DNA of 64,000 nt from Methylosinus trichosporium OB3b. GTDB lineage: Bacteria > Pseudomonadota > Alphaproteobacteria > Rhizobiales > Beijerinckiaceae. Every line of letters begins with the position of its first letter. The first letter of the stretch is position 1. Of the stretch, positions 47,563 through 57,037 are shown piece after piece. Location of the stretch: positions 3,496,001 to 3,560,000 of the forward strand of contig NZ_CP023737.1 in the NCBI RefSeq assembly GCF_002752655.1, read 5' to 3'. Position numbers and translations under genes: made by a program. The notes under the pieces are model-generated. The model made no database searches. It was given only the letters and a program-made list of their open reading frames with translations, and was not told the origin of the DNA.

Positions 47563-48629
47563 ATGCTTTCACCGCTCGATAAAGAAGTCCTTCGCTCCTG
47601 GAGCCGTCACGCCGTCGCGCCGCGGCTCGCGCGCGTCATGGGCCGGCCAGGGACCAGGCGGGGCGCCCGCGACGATGGGCCGCGCATTGCGGTCGTCGGC
47701 AATTGTCAGAGCTATGGCGTCGCTTATGGCATGAAGCTGCTCGAGCCTTTGGCCACCGTCGACCGCTTCACGATGATCGGCCATTCGTATGTCACCCTTC
47801 GCGCGCTGGCTCGGACGCTTGCAACCTATGATCATGTCTTCGTGCACGAGTTTCTCCCCGGCCATCTGCGCAACGGCGGCGACTCGCAGGATCTCGTCGG
47901 CCTGCTGCCGAAGACCAGATTGTTCGGGCCCGTCTGCTTCGCAGCCTTCCATCCCGATCTCGTGTTCATACACGATCCGACGCGCCTGCACGGCTATGTC
48001 ACCGGCCCGCTCGGACCCTACCAGTCGGCGCTCTGTCTGTTCGCCTATCTGAAGGGTCTGTCGCTCGACATGGCCAATGCGCTGTTCAATGAGAATGTGT
48101 TCGAGGCGGTCGGCTATCTCGATATGTGGGGCGAGGCCTCGCGCGAGCTCGTCGAGACGGCGCGCGACAAGTTCGGCCTCGATTTGTCCGCCGAGCTGAT
48201 GAGCTGGTCGCGGCGCGGCGTGTTCATGTACAGCTCTGTGCATCCGATGGGATTCGTGATGTGCGACGTCGCCAGAAAGCTGCTCGAATCCGCCGGCCTC
48301 TCGCCGCGCGCGATCAACAGCCATTATTATGACATCGACGAGCTCGCGCGCAGCGATATTTTCCGGTCTATCCGCCGATAGCGAAACATTACGGCGTGCA
48401 GGGAAGCTATCTGTTCAAATGCGAGAACCATCATATTTCGCAGGGCGTCGGTGATTTCTTGACGCTGCCGCAATTTCTCGCGCGCTGCTATGAAGCGTTC
48501 GCCGGCCATGATCGCGCCGAGCTCGCCAATCCGCGCGTGGAGGGCTGGCTCGCCGACGAGGCGTCGAGCCGCATATTGATCAAGCTGGCGCGCGAGAATC
48601 TGGCTGCGGGGCTGACGCCCGCGCTGTGA
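47563..48629 (+). pseudogene. WcbI-family polysaccharide acetyltransferase-like gene with apparent frameshift
   Basis: The first frame (47563-48381) shows IAVVGNCQSYGVAYGMKLLEP (the GNCQ motif of WcbI), VFVHEFLPGHLR, and HYYDIDELARSDI before hitting a stop. The conserved continuation FPVYPPIAKHYGVQGSYLFK and 70 more residues lie in another frame up to 48629. Adding one T to the TTTT run near 48358-48361 restores a single reading frame of about 355 residues. Either real inactivation or a homopolymer sequencing error. WcbI proteins modify capsular or surface polysaccharide. An upstream in-frame ATG at 47449 is less likely as start. Confidence 0.75.
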
Positions 48630-48748
48630 CGCGGCGCGTCGCGCGGCGCTTCTTCAGATAGATGACGACGCCGGTGATCGGCAGCAGCGCGACGAGCCAT
48701 GTCGTCACGGTGTCGCCATTGTGCTCGCCGGTCGCCGCGCGGCGCATC

Positions 48749-48784
48749 CGCGACATCGTCGAGCAATTGCTCGACGATGTCGCG
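48749..48784. other. Perfect 36-base palindrome
   Basis: CGCGACATCGTCGAGCAA is followed at once by its exact reverse complement. It sits in the gap between convergent wcbI and the PhoQ-like kinase gene. It may be a bidirectional terminator hairpin or a protein-binding site. The rest of 48630-48862 shows no convincing gene. Confidence 0.7.
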
Positions 48785-48862
48785 CATCGGCGCGCGTGCG
48801 AGGAGCCAAGCGTCGTCTCGAATAAATGTTCATCATGGGACGCAGTAGAAGGAGAAGCACGT

Positions 48863-50221
48863 TCATCTCGCTTCCGTGGCGGCGACATCGGCGCGCGAAA
48901 GATCCGCCTCGACGCGCAATCCGCCGAGGTCGGAGCGCGCGAAGCGCAGCGCGCCGCCATAGGCGTCGAGCATGTCCTGCACGATGGCGAGGCCCAATCC
49001 GGCGCCGCCGCTCTCGTCCAGCCTGCCGCCGCGCTCGCGGATCAGCGCCTCGCTCTCGGCCGGCAGGCCGGCGCCGTCGTCCTCGACGACGAAGCGTCCG
49101 CCGGCCGCCGACACGCGCACGCGGCTCGTCGCATGGCGCGCGGCGTTCTCCATCAGATTGCCGAGCATCTCCATGAGATCGACGCGCTCGACAGCGACGC
49201 GCGCGCCCGGCGCGATGCGCAGATCGAAGACGACCTCGGCGCCGGCGCTCGCCAGCGTGCGCGCCAGCGCGTCGACCACCTCGGGGACCGGCGTCGGCTC
49301 GCTGCGCGGCGCATGGCGGATGCGGGCGCGCGCGAGCTCGCGCTCCACATGGCGATGCATGGCGTCGCCGATGCGGTCCAGCGATTGCGCGATGTCGATC
49401 GCTCCGCGTGCGCGGAGGAGCCGCGCATCGGCGGCGAGCGCGGTGAGCGGCGTCTTGAGCCCATGCGCGAGATCGGCGGCGCGATTGCGCGCGCGCGCAA
49501 TCTCCTTCTCGCGCTCGTCGAGCAGGCCGTTGAGCTCGTCGACGAGCGCCTGCACCTCGCGCGGGCCTTCCTGGTCGAGGCGTCGCCGGGTTCCGCGCGC
49601 GATCTCGCCGACCTCGGCGCAGAGCCGCGCCAGCGGCGCGAGGCCGAGCCCGACCTGCATCCACATGGCGAAGCCGAAGCCGAGGGCGAGCAGCAGCAGA
49701 GTCGCGAGCATCTCGGTGGCGAAGGCGTCGCGCGCCGTGGCGACGGCGACGAGGCCGAGCGCGGCGAGCACGCGCACGCGCAGCGGCGCCTCCGCATCGC
49801 CGATCGAGACGCAGGCGAGGCCGCCGCGCATCGGATTGCCTCGCGGGCCGATCATTCTGTAATAGCGGATCTCGTTGTCGGGCTCGCAGCCGGCGGGAAA
49901 TGCGAGGCTCCTGTCGCCGAGCGAGGGCGAACGCTCGATCTCGCCCTCGTCATCGGTCGCGACCTGCCAATAGAAGCCCGAGTGCAGCCGCTCGAAGCGC
50001 GGATCGGGCGCGCTGCGAATGACGCGCAGCCGCCCCTTGGAGGCGTCGACCGTCAGCTCCGAGACGAGGTTGCGGACATAGGTCTCGATGTCGTCGTCCA
50101 TGGTGCGCTCGAGATGATGCTCGAACAGCAGCACGAGTCCGAAGCCGGCGAGCGTCAGCGCCAGCGTCACGGCCGCCGCGCCGGCGAGGAACAGACGCAG
50201 CCGCAGCGAGCGCGTTCTCAC
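48863..50221 (-). CDS. PhoQ-like sensor histidine kinase
   Basis: 452 residues. Helix 1 (10-33), a periplasmic segment of about 130 residues, helix 2 (about 170-190), then HAMP-like sequence and a catalytic core. H-box DLAHGLKTPLTAL (HGLKTP, as in PhoQ), N-box LMENAARHA, G1 VEDDGAGLP and G2 GAGLGLAIVQDML. The start overlaps the response regulator stop by four bases. The periplasmic segment is acidic in places (MDDDIETYV, ATDDEGEIERSPS), reminiscent of PhoQ divalent-cation sensing. Divergent from the czc-type operon, its likely target. Confidence 0.88.
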   Translation of the reverse strand: MRTRSLRLRLFLAGAAAVTLALTLAGFGLVLLFEHHLERTMDDDIETYVRNLVSELTVDASKGRLRVIRSAPDPRFERLHSGFYWQVATDDEGEIERSPSLGDRSLAFPAGCEPDNEIRYYRMIGPRGNPMRGGLACVSIGDAEAPLRVRVLAALGLVAVATARDAFATEMLATLLLLALGFGFAMWMQVGLGLAPLARLCAEVGEIARGTRRRLDQEGPREVQALVDELNGLLDEREKEIARARNRAADLAHGLKTPLTALAADARLLRARGAIDIAQSLDRIGDAMHRHVERELARARIRHAPRSEPTPVPEVVDALARTLASAGAEVVFDLRIAPGARVAVERVDLMEMLGNLMENAARHATSRVRVSAAGGRFVVEDDGAGLPAESEALIRERGGRLDESGGAGLGLAIVQDMLDAYGGALRFARSDLGGLRVEADLSRADVAATEAR

Positions 50222-50880
50222 GCGTCGTGATCCGGGACGAGATAGCCGAAGCCGCGCCGCGTCTCGATGAAGCCGGCGCCGATCTTCTTGCGCACCCGGC
50301 CGATCAGCACCTCGATGGCGTTGGACTGCTGCTGATCGTGGCCGTAGATGTGCTCGGCGAGCTCGGATTGCGCCACCACCTCGCCGCGCCGATGCATCAG
50401 ATAGGCGATGAGGCGATATTCGATCGCGGTCATCTCCACCGGAGCGTCGCCCAATTTGATCTGCATGCTGCGCTCGTCGAGCGACACGCGCCCGTTGCGC
50501 GTCACCGAGGAGGCGCGGCCGGTCGAACGGCGGATGAGCGAGCGCAGCCGCGCCATCAGCTCCTCCATGCGGAAGGGCTTGGGCAGATAATCATCGGCTC
50601 CGGCGTCGATCCCCTGGACGCGCTCGCTCCAGGAGCCGCGCGCGCTCAAAGCCAGCACGGGCGTGTTGCGTCCCTGCTCGCGCCAGCGCTCCAGCACGGT
50701 GAGGCCGTCGAGCCCGGGAAGGCCGAGGTCGAGCAGGACGGCGGCGAAATCCTCGGTGTCGCCGAGGAACCAGGCCTCCTCGCCATTGCCGATGGTCTCG
50801 ACCACATAGCCGGCCTCGACGAGAGCGCGGGCGATGTCGCCAGCGATGCGCTCGTCGTCCTCGACCAGAAGAATTCGCAT
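50218..50880 (-). CDS. PhoP/OmpR-family response regulator
   Basis: 220 residues. The receiver has RILLVEDDERIA, VLLDLGLPGLDG (phospho-Asp) and YLPKPFRMEEL. The DNA-binding domain has SMQIKLGDAPVEMTAIEYRLIAYLMHRRGEVVAQSELAEHIYG and IEVLIGRVRKKIGAGFIETRRGFGYLV. It is co-transcribed with the kinase (4-base overlap). The start is 117 bases from the divergent efflux operon, which suggests direct control of that promoter. Confidence 0.92.
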   Translation of the reverse strand: MRILLVEDDERIAGDIARALVEAGYVVETIGNGEEAWFLGDTEDFAAVLLDLGLPGLDGLTVLERWREQGRNTPVLALSARGSWSERVQGIDAGADDYLPKPFRMEELMARLRSLIRRSTGRASSVTRNGRVSLDERSMQIKLGDAPVEMTAIEYRLIAYLMHRRGEVVAQSELAEHIYGHDQQQSNAIEVLIGRVRKKIGAGFIETRRGFGYLVPDHDA

Positions 50881-50996
50881 GGGCGGCCCAGAGTGTTACA
50901 ATTTAGAAATCAAGCGTCGAGCTCGAGTTCGTCAGCCGTCTGTCAGCTTCGATAGGCCAAATTCGCCCGTGACGCAAAGGCTCCGCCCCGCTCAGC

Positions 50997-52133
50997 ATGA
51001 AAAAACCGATCTTTCAAAATCTTGTGCGCGCAGCGCGGCGCTGCGCCGTTCTCGGGGCGGCCTTGGGCGCGAGCGTCGCTCTCGCCGCCGAGGACGTGTC
51101 GATCCCGCTCACCGAACAGGCGATCGAGGCGGCGGGGATCGAGACCAAGCCGATCGAGAAATCCTCCGGCAGCGACGAGCTCGTGGTTCCCGGGACCGTG
51201 ACCGTGCCGCCGCAGCAGCTGCATATGGTCGCGGCGCCGGCGGCGGGCCTCGTCGAGACGCTGCTGGTCTCGCCCGACGAGGAGGTGAAGGAGGGCGACG
51301 CCATCGCCACTCTGAAATCTTCCGAGCTCATCGAATCGCAGCGGGCTTTTCTCCAGGCCGCCGCCGACGCCGCTCTGGCGGGCGAGAAGCTGCGGCGCGA
51401 CGAGCAGCTCTACAAGGAGCGGATCATCGCCGAGCGGCGGCTGCTGGTGACGCGCGCCGAGGCGACGCAGGCGCGCGCTCTGCTCGACGCGCGCGCGCAA
51501 CAGCTCGCGCTCGACGGCATGAGCGAGCAGGCGATCGAGACCTTGCGCAAGGAGCGCAGGCTCGGCGCCGCGCTCACCGTGCGCGCGCCGGTCGCGGGCG
51601 TCATTCTCGCCCGCCATGCGACAGTCGGCGACCGCATTCAGGCCTCGTCGCCGCTCGTCACCATCGCGCGGCTCGATCCCATCTGGGTCAATCTGCAGAT
51701 CCCCATCGGCCGATCGGTCGGGCTCGACCGCGCGGATCGCGTGGTGATGCCGAGCCTCGGCGTCGAGGGCAAGCTCATCCGCATCGGCCGCACGGTCGAT
51801 CCGGCGACGCAATCGGTCACCGCCGTGGCCGAGTTTAGCCCCGGCAAGAGCGCCGTCCGGCCGGGACAGGCGGTGCAGGCCATTCTGCGTCTGCGCGGCG
51901 CCGGCGGGACGCAATGGCGCGTGCCGGCCGACGCCGTCGTCCATCTTCGCGAGCACGATTGGATTTTCGTGCGCGCGGATGACGGCTTTCGCGCCGTTTC
52001 GGTCAAGCTGGTCGCCGAGACGCCGCAATTCGCCTCGGTGCAGGCGCCGCTCGCGGCCACCGATCGCGTGGCCACCCGCGGCATGTTGACCCTTTTGGCC
52101 GAGCTCGCAGCCCGCGACCCGAACGCCAAATAA
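50997..52133 (+). CDS. czcB: RND efflux periplasmic adaptor (CzcB-like)
   Basis: 378 residues. Signal peptide to about residue 30 (SVALA). Membrane-fusion protein layout: lipoyl half VAAPAAGLVETLLVSPDEEVKEGDAIATL, an alpha hairpin (about 110-180), second lipoyl half TVRAPVAGVILARHATVGDRIQA, then the beta-barrel domain with DPIWVNLQIP and VTAVAEFSPGKSAVRPGQAVQAIL. It bridges the inner-membrane pump and the outer-membrane channel. Ten bases before the pump gene. Confidence 0.87.
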   Translation: MKKPIFQNLVRAARRCAVLGAALGASVALAAEDVSIPLTEQAIEAAGIETKPIEKSSGSDELVVPGTVTVPPQQLHMVAAPAAGLVETLLVSPDEEVKEGDAIATLKSSELIESQRAFLQAAADAALAGEKLRRDEQLYKERIIAERRLLVTRAEATQARALLDARAQQLALDGMSEQAIETLRKERRLGAALTVRAPVAGVILARHATVGDRIQASSPLVTIARLDPIWVNLQIPIGRSVGLDRADRVVMPSLGVEGKLIRIGRTVDPATQSVTAVAEFSPGKSAVRPGQAVQAILRLRGAGGTQWRVPADAVVHLREHDWIFVRADDGFRAVSVKLVAETPQFASVQAPLAATDRVATRGMLTLLAELAARDPNAK

Positions 52134-52143
52134 GCGAAGGACA

Positions 52144-55100
52144 ATGCTCGATCAACTCATCAGAATGGCGCTCGCGCAGAGGCTCCTCGTGTTTCTCGGG
52201 GCGCTGGGGCTCGCCGTCTGGGGCGCGCACGCCTATTCCAAGCTGCCGATCGACGCCTTCCCCGACGTCGCGCCGGTGCAGGTGCTGGTCTCCATGCGCG
52301 CGCCGGGCCTGACGCCCGAGGAGCTCGAGAACCGCGTCACCGCGCCGATCGAGATCGCCGTGCGCGGCGTGCCCAATCTCGTGCGCATGCGCTCGATGAC
52401 GCGCTATTCGGTCGCGCTGCTGACCTTCGAGTTCACCGAAGGGACCGACATTTATTGGGCGCGCGCTCAGGTCAACGAGCGTCTCGCCTCGGTCGCCGAC
52501 CAGCTCCCCGACGGCGCCTCGGGCGGCCTCGCGCCCATTGTCACGCCGCTCGGCGAGATGCTGATGTTCACCATCGTCGGCGGCGGGCTGACGCCCACCG
52601 AGCAGCGCAGCCTCGTCGACTGGACCATCCGCCCGGCGCTGCGCAGCCTCCCCGGCGTCGCAGATGTCAATGTGCTCGGCGGTTTCGTGCGCACCTTCGA
52701 GGTCGCGCCCTCGCCGCCGGCGATGGCGGCGCGCGGCATCACCGTCTCGATGCTGAAGACAGCGCTCTCCGAGAACAACCGCAACGACGGCGCCGGCCGC
52801 GTGCGCGACGGCGAGGAGGCGCTGCTGGTGCGCGCCGAGGGCCGCCTGCGCTCGCTCGACGACATTCGTTCCGTGGTGGTCGCCGCCAAGCCGACCGGGG
52901 TCGTGCGCATCGGCGACGTCGCCGAGGTGCGCAACGGCTCGCTCGCGCGCAACGGCGTCTCGACCCGCAATGGCGAGGCGGAGGCGGTGTGGGCGCTCGT
53001 GCTCGGCCTGCGCGGCGCCGACGCCAGCATGGTCGTCGCGGGCGTCAAGGCGCGGCTCGACGAACTGAAGCCGAGCCTGCCGCCGGGCGTCCATCTCGAC
53101 ATCTTCTACGACCGTAGCGAGCTGATCGGCAAAGCCGTCTGGACCGTGCAGAAAGTGCTGATCGAGGCGATCGTCCTCGTCGTCATCCTGCTGTTCCTGT
53201 TCCTCGGCAATCTGCGCGCGGCGCTGGTCGTCTCCCTGATTCTCCCGCTGGCCGCGCTCGCCACTTTCGCGATCATGCGGCAATGGGGCCTCTCGGCCAA
53301 TATCATGTCGCTCGGCGGCCTCGCCATCGCCATCGGCATATTGGTCGATTGCGCGGTGGTCGTCGTCGAGAATGTCGAGCATCGGCTGACCTCGGTGAAG
53401 GAGGCGAACATCGGCGAGCGCGTGCGCCTCACCTTCGAATCGACGCGCGAGGTGGCGGCGCCGCTGATCTCCGGCGCGATCATCATCATCACCGTGTTCC
53501 TGCCGCTGCTCTCGCTCGAGGGGCTCGAAGGGCGCTTGTTCGCGCCGGTGGCGCTCACCATCGCCTTTGCGCTCGCCTCGGCGCTGTTCCTGTCTCTGAC
53601 CGTGGTGCCGGCGCTGAGCGCGTCGCTGCTGCGCGCCGGCGAGACCGACGAGCCGCCGCTCGTTCGGCGCTTGTCGAATTTCTACAATCCGCTGCTGGAG
53701 CGGGCGCTGCGCCGGCCGCTCGCCGTCGGCGGAATCGTCACCGCCGGTCTCGCTGTGGCGCTGCTCGCCTCCAACAATATCGGCCAGACCTTCATGCCGG
53801 TGATGGACGAAGGCACGCCGGTCATCACCGTGCGCATGCACCCGACCGTCAGCGTCGATGTCGCCGCCGAGACCGACATGCGCATCGAGCGCGCGCTGAT
53901 GGCGCGCGTGCCGGAGATCAAGGGCGTGATGGGCCGCGCCGGCGCCGACGAGCTCGGCATCGATCCGGTCGGCCTCAACGAGACCGACATGTTCCTGACG
54001 CTCGCGCCGCAGAAGGACTGGCGCGGCAAGGGCATGGACTGGCTGATCGGCGAGATGCGGCAGGTGCTCGAATCCATTCCCGGCATCTCCTATTCCTTCT
54101 CGCAGCCGATCGACATGCGCGTGCAGGAGATGATCATCGGCGCGCGCGGCGATGTGGTGGTGAAAGTGTTCGGCGACGATCTCGACGAGCTGAACCGCCT
54201 CGCCCGCGAGGTGGCGGCGACGCTGAAGAAAATCCCCGGCTCCGAGGACGTGTTCGCGCTCAAGAACGACGGCATGCGCTATCTGAGCGCCAAGATCGAC
54301 CGCTTGGCCGCCGGCCGTTTCGGCCTCAATGTCAGCGAAATCCAGGATGGGCTGCGCGTGTGGGTGGACGGACGCCAGGTCGGTCTGGTGCTGGAAGGGC
54401 CGATCCGCACGCCCCTGGTGCTGCGCGGCGATCAGGTGTCGCGCCGCTCGCCTGTGGATTTCGCGCGCCTGCCGGTCGTCTCGCCCGAGGGCAAGGTGGT
54501 CGAGCTGTCGCAGCTCGCCGACATCCGCATCGAGGACGGACCCATTCAGGTGATCCGCGAGGAGGGCCGGCGCTTCGCCACCATTCTCGCCAATGTCTCG
54601 GGCCGCGATCTCGTCGGCTTCGTCGACGAGGCCAAGGCCGCCGTCGCCAAGGAGGTGAAGGCGCCGGTCGGCTATCAATTCGTCTGGGGCGGCCAATTCG
54701 AGAATCAGCAACGCGCCTCGGCGCGGCTCGCCCTCGTCGTGCCTCTGGCGCTGGCGCTGATCTTCCTGCTCCTCTATCTGACCTTCAACTCGATCGCACA
54801 GGCGGCGCTGGTCTTCTGCAACGTGCCCTTCGCGGCGATCGGCGGCGTCATCGGCCTGTGGCTCTCGGGCGAGTTCCTGTCGGTGCCGGCCTCCGTCGGC
54901 TTCATCGCGCTGATCGGCATCGCCGTGCTCAATGGCGTGGTGCTGATCTCCTATATCAACAAGCTCGTCGCCGAGGGCCGGCCGGTGCATGAGGCGGTGC
55001 GCGAAGGCGCGAGACGCCGCATGCGGCCGGTCATCCTCACCGCGACCATCGCCGCTTTCGGCCTCATGCCCTTCCTCTTCGCCAGCGGCCCGGGCGCCGA

Positions 55101-55284
55101 GATTCAGCGCCCGCTCGCCATCGTCGTGATCGGCGGGCTCATCACCGCCACCGCGCTCACGCTGGTGCTGCTGCCGATCCTCTATGATCGCTTCCGCCTG
55201 CCGCGCCGCGCCGCGCCGCCGGCCGAGAGCGAGGCGGCGAGGCCCGATTCGCGTCTCGCCAAATGGCGGATCGCCCGCCGATGA
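52144..55284 (+). CDS. czcA: Heavy-metal-type RND efflux pump (CzcA family)
   Basis: 1046 residues, 12 helices, two large periplasmic loops: normal CzcA/CusA length. PIDAFPDVAPVQVLVSMRAPGLTPEELENRVTAPIE is typical of heavy-metal RND pumps. The TM4 proton-relay motif reads GILVDCAVVVVENVEHR, with Asp followed by Cys where Czc pumps usually have Gly and Cus pumps Ala. The C-terminal half has IALIGIAVLNGVVLISYIN. Metal specificity cannot be fixed. It drives cation export from periplasm or cytoplasm using protons. Its stop overlaps the next gene's ATG. Confidence 0.9.
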   Translation: MLDQLIRMALAQRLLVFLGALGLAVWGAHAYSKLPIDAFPDVAPVQVLVSMRAPGLTPEELENRVTAPIEIAVRGVPNLVRMRSMTRYSVALLTFEFTEGTDIYWARAQVNERLASVADQLPDGASGGLAPIVTPLGEMLMFTIVGGGLTPTEQRSLVDWTIRPALRSLPGVADVNVLGGFVRTFEVAPSPPAMAARGITVSMLKTALSENNRNDGAGRVRDGEEALLVRAEGRLRSLDDIRSVVVAAKPTGVVRIGDVAEVRNGSLARNGVSTRNGEAEAVWALVLGLRGADASMVVAGVKARLDELKPSLPPGVHLDIFYDRSELIGKAVWTVQKVLIEAIVLVVILLFLFLGNLRAALVVSLILPLAALATFAIMRQWGLSANIMSLGGLAIAIGILVDCAVVVVENVEHRLTSVKEANIGERVRLTFESTREVAAPLISGAIIIITVFLPLLSLEGLEGRLFAPVALTIAFALASALFLSLTVVPALSASLLRAGETDEPPLVRRLSNFYNPLLERALRRPLAVGGIVTAGLAVALLASNNIGQTFMPVMDEGTPVITVRMHPTVSVDVAAETDMRIERALMARVPEIKGVMGRAGADELGIDPVGLNETDMFLTLAPQKDWRGKGMDWLIGEMRQVLESIPGISYSFSQPIDMRVQEMIIGARGDVVVKVFGDDLDELNRLAREVAATLKKIPGSEDVFALKNDGMRYLSAKIDRLAAGRFGLNVSEIQDGLRVWVDGRQVGLVLEGPIRTPLVLRGDQVSRRSPVDFARLPVVSPEGKVVELSQLADIRIEDGPIQVIREEGRRFATILANVSGRDLVGFVDEAKAAVAKEVKAPVGYQFVWGGQFENQQRASARLALVVPLALALIFLLLYLTFNSIAQAALVFCNVPFAAIGGVIGLWLSGEFLSVPASVGFIALIGIAVLNGVVLISYINKLVAEGRPVHEAVREGARRRMRPVILTATIAAFGLMPFLFASGPGAEIQRPLAIVVIGGLITATALTLVLLPILYDRFRLPRRAAPPAESEAARPDSRLAKWRIARR

Positions 55285-56573
55285 CGCATGTTCGACCGCC
55301 AGTCCGCGTCGTCTCGCGTGCGCTCGTCCTCCTCGCCGCGCTCCTCGTGGCGTCGCCCGCGCTCGCCGCCAAGCAGCGCAAGCCGGCGGCGCCGCGCCAA
55401 ACCTACGTGCTGGCGCGCCATCTCGACATCGCGGTCGACATCGATGCGCCGAGCATGACGCTCGACGCGCGCCATCGCGCCATTTCGGCCCGCTTCGCCA
55501 CTGCGGATTCGATCACGCCCGGCTCGCCCTATCTCGGCGGACTGCAGCGTCGCAACGTCCGCGGCAATCTGCGCGACTTCAATGAGACGGAGGTCGAGGC
55601 CGGCATGCCGCTGTGGCTGCCCGGCCAGCGCGACGCTTTCGCCGCGACGGTGACGACCGGCTTGCACGAGGTCGAGCAAGATCTCGCGCGGCGCCGGCTC
55701 GAGGTCGCGCGCCTGCTGCGCGACGCCTGGTGGAACGCCCAGCGCGCCGCGCGCGATGTCGCGGTCGCGCGCAGCCGCGTGGCGACGGCGCGCGATCTCG
55801 GCCGCGACATGAAGCGGCGCGTCGAGCTCGGCGACGCCGCCCAGGGCGACGCGCTGCTCGCGCAGAACGAGACGCTCGCCGCCGAGACCGAGCTCGCCGA
55901 AATGGAGGGCCAGGAGAAGGCCGCGCGGGTCGACTATATGGTCCTGACCGGCGGCGCGCCGCCGGACGGCGCGCTGGAGCCCATTCGCCCGCCGGCCGAT
56001 ATCGAAAATCATCCGGCGCTGCGCGCGCCGCGCGCGGCGCTGGTGCGCGCCGAGGCGGAGCTGCGGCTCATTCATGCGACGCCGATCGAGAGTCCCGACA
56101 TCGGCGTCTTCGGCCGCTATGAATACAACAACCAATATTCGACCGACCCGACGCAGCAGCTCTCCAATCAGCGCACCGATTCGACCACTGTCGGCGTGCG
56201 CGTGCGCGTGCCGTTGCCGACGCCCGGACGCAACGAGCCGCGCATCGCCGAGGCGCAGGCGGAGATGCGCCGCGCCACCGCCGAATATGAGCGCGCCAAG
56301 CGCGTCGTGCTCGGCGATATCGCCGCGGCGCGCGCGACGCTGGCGGCGGCCCAGCGCGCGGCCAAGCTCGCGACCGAGCGGCTGAAGGTCGCCAATGATC
56401 AGTTCGAATTGTCGCGCAAATCCTTCAGCCTCGGCGAGATCAGCGCGCTCGATCTCTATCGCCTGCGCCAGATTCAGCTCGACGCCCAGCGCATGCATGC
56501 GAGCGCCATGGTCAACGCCGGCGCCGCCGTGTCGCGGCTCAATCAGGCGATGGGGTACGCGCCGGGGTTGTGA
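55281..56573 (+). CDS. czcC: TolC-family outer-membrane efflux channel (CzcC-like)
   Basis: About 430 residues. Signal peptide ends LVASPALA. The long helical hairpins of the outer-membrane factor family are visible, e.g. VEQDLARRRLEVARLLRDAWWNAQRAARDVAVARSRV and EYERAKRVVLGDIAAARATLAAAQRAAKLATERL. These are followed by FSLGEISALDLYRLRQIQLDA and a TM barrel segment (VGVRVRVPLPTPGRNEPRIAEA). The ATG at 55281 overlaps the pump's stop (ATGA); an in-frame ATG at 55263 is possible. Third gene of the adaptor-pump-channel operon. Confidence 0.87.
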   Translation: MTHVRPPVRVVSRALVLLAALLVASPALAAKQRKPAAPRQTYVLARHLDIAVDIDAPSMTLDARHRAISARFATADSITPGSPYLGGLQRRNVRGNLRDFNETEVEAGMPLWLPGQRDAFAATVTTGLHEVEQDLARRRLEVARLLRDAWWNAQRAARDVAVARSRVATARDLGRDMKRRVELGDAAQGDALLAQNETLAAETELAEMEGQEKAARVDYMVLTGGAPPDGALEPIRPPADIENHPALRAPRAALVRAEAELRLIHATPIESPDIGVFGRYEYNNQYSTDPTQQLSNQRTDSTTVGVRVRVPLPTPGRNEPRIAEAQAEMRRATAEYERAKRVVLGDIAAARATLAAAQRAAKLATERLKVANDQFELSRKSFSLGEISALDLYRLRQIQLDAQRMHASAMVNAGAAVSRLNQAMGYAPGL

Positions 56574-56605
56574 GGGACAAGACAAGGAGTGTCGGCCGCG
56601 CGGAT

Positions 56606-57037
56606 TTAGAGCGCCCGGCACACAGCTCTCGACGCGAACAGACAGACGGCAATGATGCCGGGGATCCAACCTCCTGCTGCGAGGAATGGAAAAAAAATTG
56701 ACACGAACAACAGATCTGTCGCGTGAACATGGTGACTGTAAGGTCCAAAACAAAGCACTGAAATTAGATATGAAGCTGCGCTGCAAAACCAACTAGCGAG
56801 AATAAGTGACGCCATAGTCGATAAATTCTTCGAGCTTGCAGAGGCAAAGCCAACTGTCATAAACATAATGAAGTATGTGACGATATAGACGTTCGTGAGC
56901 GCTGCAAAACGACGAAACAAGGCGTCGTGCGAAATAAGAACATGTGAGATTGTCCCAGCAGCGCAGCAGGCGGCCACGAAGATCCGGTTTCCAATTTGCT
57001 CCGGCGCGTATGGTCGGTTCGCAGAGGCGGGCCTCAT
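56606..57037 (-). CDS. Four-helix membrane protein of unknown function
   Basis: 143 residues with four hydrophobic segments (about 18-36, 47-68, 76-98, 108-135). Base composition is distinctly less GC-rich than flanking genes. Its start overlaps the stop of the thioesterase gene (57034-57037), so it is translated from the same mRNA. No family recognised. Possibly acquired, or a transporter-like partner of the thioesterase. Confidence 0.6.
   Translation of the reverse strand: MRPASANRPYAPEQIGNRIFVAACCAAGTISHVLISHDALFRRFAALTNVYIVTYFIMFMTVGFASASSKNLSTMASLILASWFCSAASYLISVLCFGPYSHHVHATDLLFVSIFFPFLAAGGWIPGIIAVCLFASRAVCRAL

Noticed and set aside
48580..48960. Possible small membrane protein or PepSY remnant (TWLVALLPITGVVIYLKKRR) on the minus strand
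   Set aside because: A single helix with basic tail recalls PepSY-type termini, but the rest of the frame is Ser/Arg noise, overlaps the kinase and contains the palindrome. Not enough to call a gene.
52003..54990. Minus-strand open frame of 995 codons
   Set aside because: Antisense shadow of the RND pump, dominated by Arg, Asp, His and Gln.
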